A stretch of DNA of 64,000 nucleotides from HdN1 sp964473645 (GTDB lineage: Bacteria; Pseudomonadota; Gammaproteobacteria; Pseudomonadales; Ketobacteraceae): assembly GCA_964473645.1 (NCBI GenBank), contig CAYYPW010000002.1, positions 310,001-374,000 on the forward strand, in the 5' to 3' direction. The notes beneath the pieces were generated by a model, which made no database searches, had not been told where the DNA came from, and saw nothing but the letters and a program-made list of their open reading frames with translations. Position 1 is the stretch's first letter. Each line of letters starts with the position of its first letter. Below are positions 59,855 through 64,000 of the stretch, in pieces. The position numbers were made by a program, and so were the translations under genes.

Positions 59855-62800
59855 TTAGGGCCCTTCCACTTTGTCGGTGACATACCAGGGTTTGCCTTCA
59901 TCATTGAGATAGAGTTTTTGCATTTCCTGCAGATTCAAGGGGCGCGCGCCCAAACGACCGAATACCGCCACCTGCCCGCCGGTTTCATCTACGCCACGAT
60001 CCCGCTCCAGGGGACGTGACAGCGATAAAGCCGGTGATGCTGTCGGGTACCAAGCAATCAGTTCCGGTTTGGGTGCAGGGCTGAATCCGTAGAATTTCGG
60101 CTGTGAATCGGGTGAAGTCATTTGCAGGATCTTCATGCCATTCTGACCATCAGCGACATACGCAAACAAGGTCGCATTGGTGCTGGCAAGAATCACATCA
60201 CGCGCATCATTCAACTGGCCATCCGCCGTAAATTGCTGGTAAACGCGCATTTTTTCCGGATTCTTCACATCAACGATCACCAAGCCCTGGGCACCCGCCG
60301 CGACATAGGCATAGGTGCGCGACACAAACACTTTTCGTGCGTCCTGCAACGTCACCTTATTATTCGCGATCAAACGCGGTTGTGAGGGCTTGGTAATATC
60401 GATCACCTGCAATCCCTCCCTATCGGTGACAAACAGATAGCGGAACTGCAACATCGACGCGCGGCCATCATTCAAAGGCACAATGGCTTCTGTCTTCGGT
60501 TTGAGCGGGTCATTCAAGTTAACAACGACGAGTCCCTGATCTGCCATCACATAGGCGTAATAACCGCCCAAGGTGACATGTCTTGCACCTTTAAGTACTC
60601 CCTGATCATTCCAGGTGACTGCCCGTTTCAGGTGATTATTTTTGGCATCGCCATCGGCAAACAGATTGATATCCGTAAGTATCAAACCCTCTTTGGCATC
60701 GGTAATCACCGCATAGTTATAGAGGGGATGAAACGGCTGCTCCATATTGGTCACGCGCATCAGATCGCCCGTATTGCGCGGGGGGCTGACGGGTTGTGTC
60801 GTCGGAAGCACCACACACGTGGCGTTACTGGACGGGATATGCGCATCATGCCCCAACGCCGAGAAAGGCGCAGTGATAATCCGTTGAGACACGCCTTTAT
60901 TGGCGATCGACGCAATGTCATACACCCGGAAACCTTTTTCACCCTCAGCGACATACAGGTATTCCCCCCGCATTTGCAAACAGTTGGCGTAGCCCGCATT
61001 GTGTTTATGGCCTTCGGGCAATTGCTTTTTGCGTGCCTGATGCTGTTTGTAAAAATCCGGATAGGCATACTTCTGCAAGTAGCTGCCGATCACCGCCTGT
61101 GGTTCCTCCCACTCGGTGACTTGAACACCTGTTACATCATCTTCACTCCCCACCCAGGCGTAATAACCAACAAAATTGATAAAGTTGGTACCTTGCAACA
61201 TCAATTGTGCCATCCAGGCATTGTTGTCGTTCTCTTTCGACAAATGGCAGTCAGTACAGGTTTTGGTTTCAGTCTTGCGCTCGGTATGCGGGTAATGCGT
61301 ATTAAATGCCTGAGAAGAAAAACCACTGGCAGCAATTGGCGGCTGCTGTATGTAAATTTTTTCGCGATTCGAATTGGTAGACGACAAGACCAAGGCGGAT
61401 GTTGATCTTACCGGCGCGATTCGTGATCCTTGCGGCGAACCCTGGCGCCCTAAATGAAACATTTCATCACGCGCCACTTGCGGGTTGTAGGTCGCGAAGT
61501 TACGGGTTTCCCCGCCTTCATAGTGATGGCGCGCTGTTTTCCAGTTCGCTTCGATAGGCAAGTGGCAACCACCACAACTGGTCGTCCACGACGTATGGCA
61601 GGTGAAACATTCCATTTCATCGTCATTGTGCGCGAGCTGATCCACGGGCACCGTCAACCCAAACGCCAGGGTTTCGGTATTCTTGCTCATGGTTTTGGCG
61701 CGTGCAGCCTTCTCGTTATAATGCGCATTACCGGGCGTGACAGTGTCTTTCACCAGCGACACTTTCCATTCTTTTTTAGGGTCAAGCACCGAACGTTGTA
61801 TCAACTCCTTAGAGTCGACTCCATCGACCCATTCAAAGCGCAAGCGACCATCGGCGTTGCGGATCTGAGTCATATCGGTAGCGCCAATGGAGGCAGGCCC
61901 ACTCATGGTCAATGAGGGATAGCTGCTCGCAGTGCCATGACAATCACGGCAATCGATCTCAACCCCCAACGCGACTTCACCCACAATATGGCCGTTACCA
62001 TGAGAGTCCTGGGCAAAATGGCAATCGACACAAGCCATACCTACGTCCACGTGAATCGACGACATATGCACGGCCTTCGAGAATTTCTTCGGGTCCTCAT
62101 CGGCAACGATCTTGCCATCTTTATCCAGCAAATTCCCTTCACGATCACGTTTGAAGATGGCCCGGAAATTCCAGCCGTGGCCGTGATAATCAGCGAATTG
62201 CGTATCTTTCAACTCTGGATTGAGGCTTGACACGTTTTTCAGAAAATCGATATTGCCCCATTTTCCGCGCGCAGAGGCGCCTTCCGGGTTGCGATCCAAT
62301 ATTTTGCGGGTGAGTTCGTCATCTGGATACGCCTGCTTTTCCGGCCACATTTTGGGAGCGTCTGATTCATAATCCCACATGGTGTAGCCCAGGTAGGTAT
62401 TCATGAACATATTGGGCTGATGCATATGGCAGATCATGCACTGTGAGGTAGGGATCTGACGCGAAAAAGTATGCTTGAGCGGGTGGCCTTCTTCGGTTTT
62501 GGAAATGGTGGGATCAATGGTTTGCGTTTTACCTTCGTGACCGAATTTTGCGTAGGCAAATGAATGCCGCTCATCGCGGTCGTTGGCATACACCACGTGA
62601 CACCCCGAACACCCGGAATTCCGGTAGTCACCCGGTTGATCGTTGGTTCCCATAAACCACGAAAACGGGTCGTTCAATCGAGTTTTATGAATATTGATCA
62701 CGGGTACTGCAATACGCGCCCCGGTACCGGCGCCGCGATTGGATTGTTTGAAATCAGGCCGGCCGGGTTCTTCCAGACGTTGAATATTTCCTGCGATATT

Positions 62801-63682
62801 CGGTAATCCTGTTTCTGGAAACAGATGCGAAATATTGCGGCCACCGTCTTCAAATACACGGAAGATATCCCCCGGTTTAATGGTTTCCCAAGACGGTAGT
62901 GGATACAACACTTCCAGCATGTTTTTCTGCTTCATTTCTTCAGTCAACGCCATCGGTGCTTTTAGCATGGCGGGCTGTCCATCGCGGGTATACGCTTCAC
63001 CGACCAGATAACGTTTGTAAGGCAAAATTCCGTTGTTGTAAGAAGCACCACCCCACAACATGGCGCCTGTTGACATCAAACTACGCTCGGCGGCCTGAAT
63101 AATGGGCAAATGGCAGGCACCACAGGATTCGCGGGCAATGCGATAGTCACCCGGATTCATGAATCGAATAAATTCAGGCGACTCGCGATTCAACAAGGTA
63201 TAGGTGCGCTCAGGGTTACGCGACGAGGGGTAATGCCAATCCTCGGGATAACGCGGCAAGACGTGCGCACTTTCCATCAGTTCGACATACTTTTTGTCCT
63301 TGCGCTGCAGGTCGGGCGTTGCAGTGATAGAAGCGTTGCCCCCATGACAGTCGGTACACCCCAGTTTTACCCCTGGGCTTTCATGCATCGAGGGCTGATC
63401 AGTTTGGGTATGGCAGGTCATGCATCCGTCACTTTTAGCATGCATGTCTGCCTCTGATTGCCGTGCCGGAGAAGGCGGAGCAATCACTTTTGAATAATCC
63501 CGCTCCACAGCTTTGGAACCGGCAGAAGCCCAACTTTGTGTGGGCAGCATCCAGATGGCACACAGCAACAACAGCAGTATGTTTAGCAGCACCCGTTGCC
63601 CTACCTGCGGTCGCGACGCATAAAAACCAACAACACCTAAGTGTGACGTTTCTGCTTTTATTCTCATGGCACACGATTTCAT
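59855..63682 (-). CDS. Decaheme cytochrome c fused to an LVIVD beta-propeller
   Basis: This is a 1275-residue protein. A signal/anchor helix (NILLLLLCAIWMLPTQSWA) is followed by a large domain with ten CxxCH motifs between about residues 85 and 820 (CMTCH, CTDCH, CGACH, CSGCH, CMICH, CVDCH, CRDCH, CFTCH, CGGCH, CTDCH). A C-terminal propeller with LVIVD-type repeats follows (YVAEGEKGFRVYDI, DQGLVVVNLNDP, DREGLQVIDITKP, GAQGLVIVDVKNPEK, DGQNGMKILQM). The propeller may dock a substrate or partner. The start at 63682 has GGGG upstream; 63667 is also possible. It follows the barrel gene by 32 bp, suggesting a barrel-cytochrome outer-membrane unit. Confidence 0.88.
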   Translation of the reverse strand: MKSCAMRIKAETSHLGVVGFYASRPQVGQRVLLNILLLLLCAIWMLPTQSWASAGSKAVERDYSKVIAPPSPARQSEADMHAKSDGCMTCHTQTDQPSMHESPGVKLGCTDCHGGNASITATPDLQRKDKKYVELMESAHVLPRYPEDWHYPSSRNPERTYTLLNRESPEFIRFMNPGDYRIARESCGACHLPIIQAAERSLMSTGAMLWGGASYNNGILPYKRYLVGEAYTRDGQPAMLKAPMALTEEMKQKNMLEVLYPLPSWETIKPGDIFRVFEDGGRNISHLFPETGLPNIAGNIQRLEEPGRPDFKQSNRGAGTGARIAVPVINIHKTRLNDPFSWFMGTNDQPGDYRNSGCSGCHVVYANDRDERHSFAYAKFGHEGKTQTIDPTISKTEEGHPLKHTFSRQIPTSQCMICHMHQPNMFMNTYLGYTMWDYESDAPKMWPEKQAYPDDELTRKILDRNPEGASARGKWGNIDFLKNVSSLNPELKDTQFADYHGHGWNFRAIFKRDREGNLLDKDGKIVADEDPKKFSKAVHMSSIHVDVGMACVDCHFAQDSHGNGHIVGEVALGVEIDCRDCHGTASSYPSLTMSGPASIGATDMTQIRNADGRLRFEWVDGVDSKELIQRSVLDPKKEWKVSLVKDTVTPGNAHYNEKAARAKTMSKNTETLAFGLTVPVDQLAHNDDEMECFTCHTSWTTSCGGCHLPIEANWKTARHHYEGGETRNFATYNPQVARDEMFHLGRQGSPQGSRIAPVRSTSALVLSSTNSNREKIYIQQPPIAASGFSSQAFNTHYPHTERKTETKTCTDCHLSKENDNNAWMAQLMLQGTNFINFVGYYAWVGSEDDVTGVQVTEWEEPQAVIGSYLQKYAYPDFYKQHQARKKQLPEGHKHNAGYANCLQMRGEYLYVAEGEKGFRVYDIASIANKGVSQRIITAPFSALGHDAHIPSSNATCVVLPTTQPVSPPRNTGDLMRVTNMEQPFHPLYNYAVITDAKEGLILTDINLFADGDAKNNHLKRAVTWNDQGVLKGARHVTLGGYYAYVMADQGLVVVNLNDPLKPKTEAIVPLNDGRASMLQFRYLFVTDREGLQVIDITKPSQPRLIANNKVTLQDARKVFVSRTYAYVAAGAQGLVIVDVKNPEKMRVYQQFTADGQLNDARDVILASTNATLFAYVADGQNGMKILQMTSPDSQPKFYGFSPAPKPELIAWYPTASPALSLSRPLERDRGVDETGGQVAVFGRLGARPLNLQEMQKLYLNDEGKPWYVTDKVEGP

Positions 63683-63714
63683 AATCAGCCCCAAACTCAA
63701 ACAATTAGCCCGCA

Positions 63715-64000
63715 TCAGTAAGTTAGAATCAGGTTGCCCAACAAGGAGTAAGGCTTCTCATCATCCGCCAATTGTTCGTAACCGTCCGCTGGCAGCAACA
63801 TGGCATAGGACAAACGCATGACCACATTCTGATTGAATAACGGCCGCCATATCAGCGCCGTCGAAAGATCCCAGCCGATTTCTTTATCAATGGGCGCTTG
63901 GTTACGCGCCACTTCAAGGACTGCCGTATTATCGAAAAAGAGATGATTGGCGTTGACCGACAAACGCAGTTCAGGCAACACGTCGAAATCAGCGCCCATC
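63715..64000 (-). CDS. C-terminal part of an outer-membrane beta-barrel protein
   Basis: Only the last 95 residues or so are in the window; the gene continues beyond 64000. The visible part shows amphipathic strands (RLSVNANHLFF, STALIWRPL, VVMRLSYAMLLPADG) and ends LGNLILTY, with the C-terminal aromatic of outer-membrane barrels. It is the furthest-upstream visible gene of the cytochrome run, so it could be a porin through which a multiheme protein passes electrons, or a transport partner; the missing part is needed to decide. Confidence 0.7.
   Translation of the reverse strand, partial: MGADFDVLPELRLSVNANHLFFDNTAVLEVARNQAPIDKEIGWDLSTALIWRPLFNQNVVMRLSYAMLLPADGYEQLADDEKPYSLLGNLILTY

Noticed and set aside
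51309..63682. Known nitrite or hydroxylamine (HAO/NrfA-type) multiheme enzymes
   Set aside because: No CxxCK active-site heme or HAO-type Tyr crosslink region was seen; the heme counts and fusions differ.

Overview
The window looks like a chromosome segment of an aerobic, heterotrophic gammaproteobacterium of moderate GC content. This is inferred from a MerR-type LiuR with a LiuRABCD leucine operon, a 206-residue FklB, an isocitrate lyase of the long 531-residue class, an RND exporter with LolA-like and beta-barrel partners, and many envelope signalling proteins. The genus cannot be fixed from the sequence alone. No tRNA, rRNA, CRISPR array, insertion sequence or prophage gene was seen.

Layout. 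1-10 kb: a serine beta-lactamase-like lipoprotein, an RraA-fold protein, a NAD(P)-binding protein, a hybrid histidine kinase whose phospho-accepting His is Arg, and an exporter set (barrel, LolA-like protein, RND pump). 10-16.5 kb: liuR-liuABCD for leucine/isovalerate breakdown, with a perfect 16-bp palindrome in front. 16.5-24.7 kb: a 7TMR-DISM hybrid kinase, an amidohydrolase, a NIT-type chemoreceptor, and a LysR regulator divergent from scoAB (acetoacetate activation). 24.8-29.2 kb (minus strand): a peptide-secretion operon with two double-glycine precursor peptides, a nine-Cys protein of unknown role, an HlyD adaptor and a C39-peptidase ABC exporter. 29.8-34.5 kb: a periplasmic amidohydrolase, a lipoprotein ending in a CxxCH motif, a beta-propeller protein and a divergent nucleoside-hydrolase relative. 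35-41.9 kb: aceA with a strong terminator, a FIST/GGDEF-EAL pair and a diheme peroxidase-like cytochrome. 42-47 kb: a small BON-like protein, a GST, an M23 peptidase, FklB and an M61 peptidase.

47-64 kb is the most striking part: a long minus-strand run with gaps of no more than about 115 bp or overlaps. In transcription order it encodes the end of an outer-membrane barrel, a decaheme cytochrome fused to an LVIVD propeller, a five-heme c554-like cytochrome, a membrane-anchored PP2C phosphatase, a tail-anchored double-FHA protein, a single protein joining FAD/NAD(P), two cyclic-nucleotide-binding domains and four 4Fe-4S sites, a membrane protein with two His-x13-His pairs (probable two-heme b-type wire), an FHA-TM-decaheme fusion, a PpiC isomerase, a small membrane protein, a Tat-exported small subunit and a GMC oxidoreductase. 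About 25 c-type hemes are predicted.

How parts may work together. Leucine breakdown (liu), acetoacetate activation (scoAB) and the glyoxylate bypass (aceA) form one acetyl-CoA-centred route. The 47-64 kb run reads as a regulated electron route from cytosolic NAD(P)H through Fe-S and b-hemes across the inner membrane to periplasmic multihemes and perhaps the outer membrane. FHA/PP2C phospho-signalling and cyclic-nucleotide control appear to be built into its own components. I do not recognise this arrangement as a described system; the mechanism is inference.
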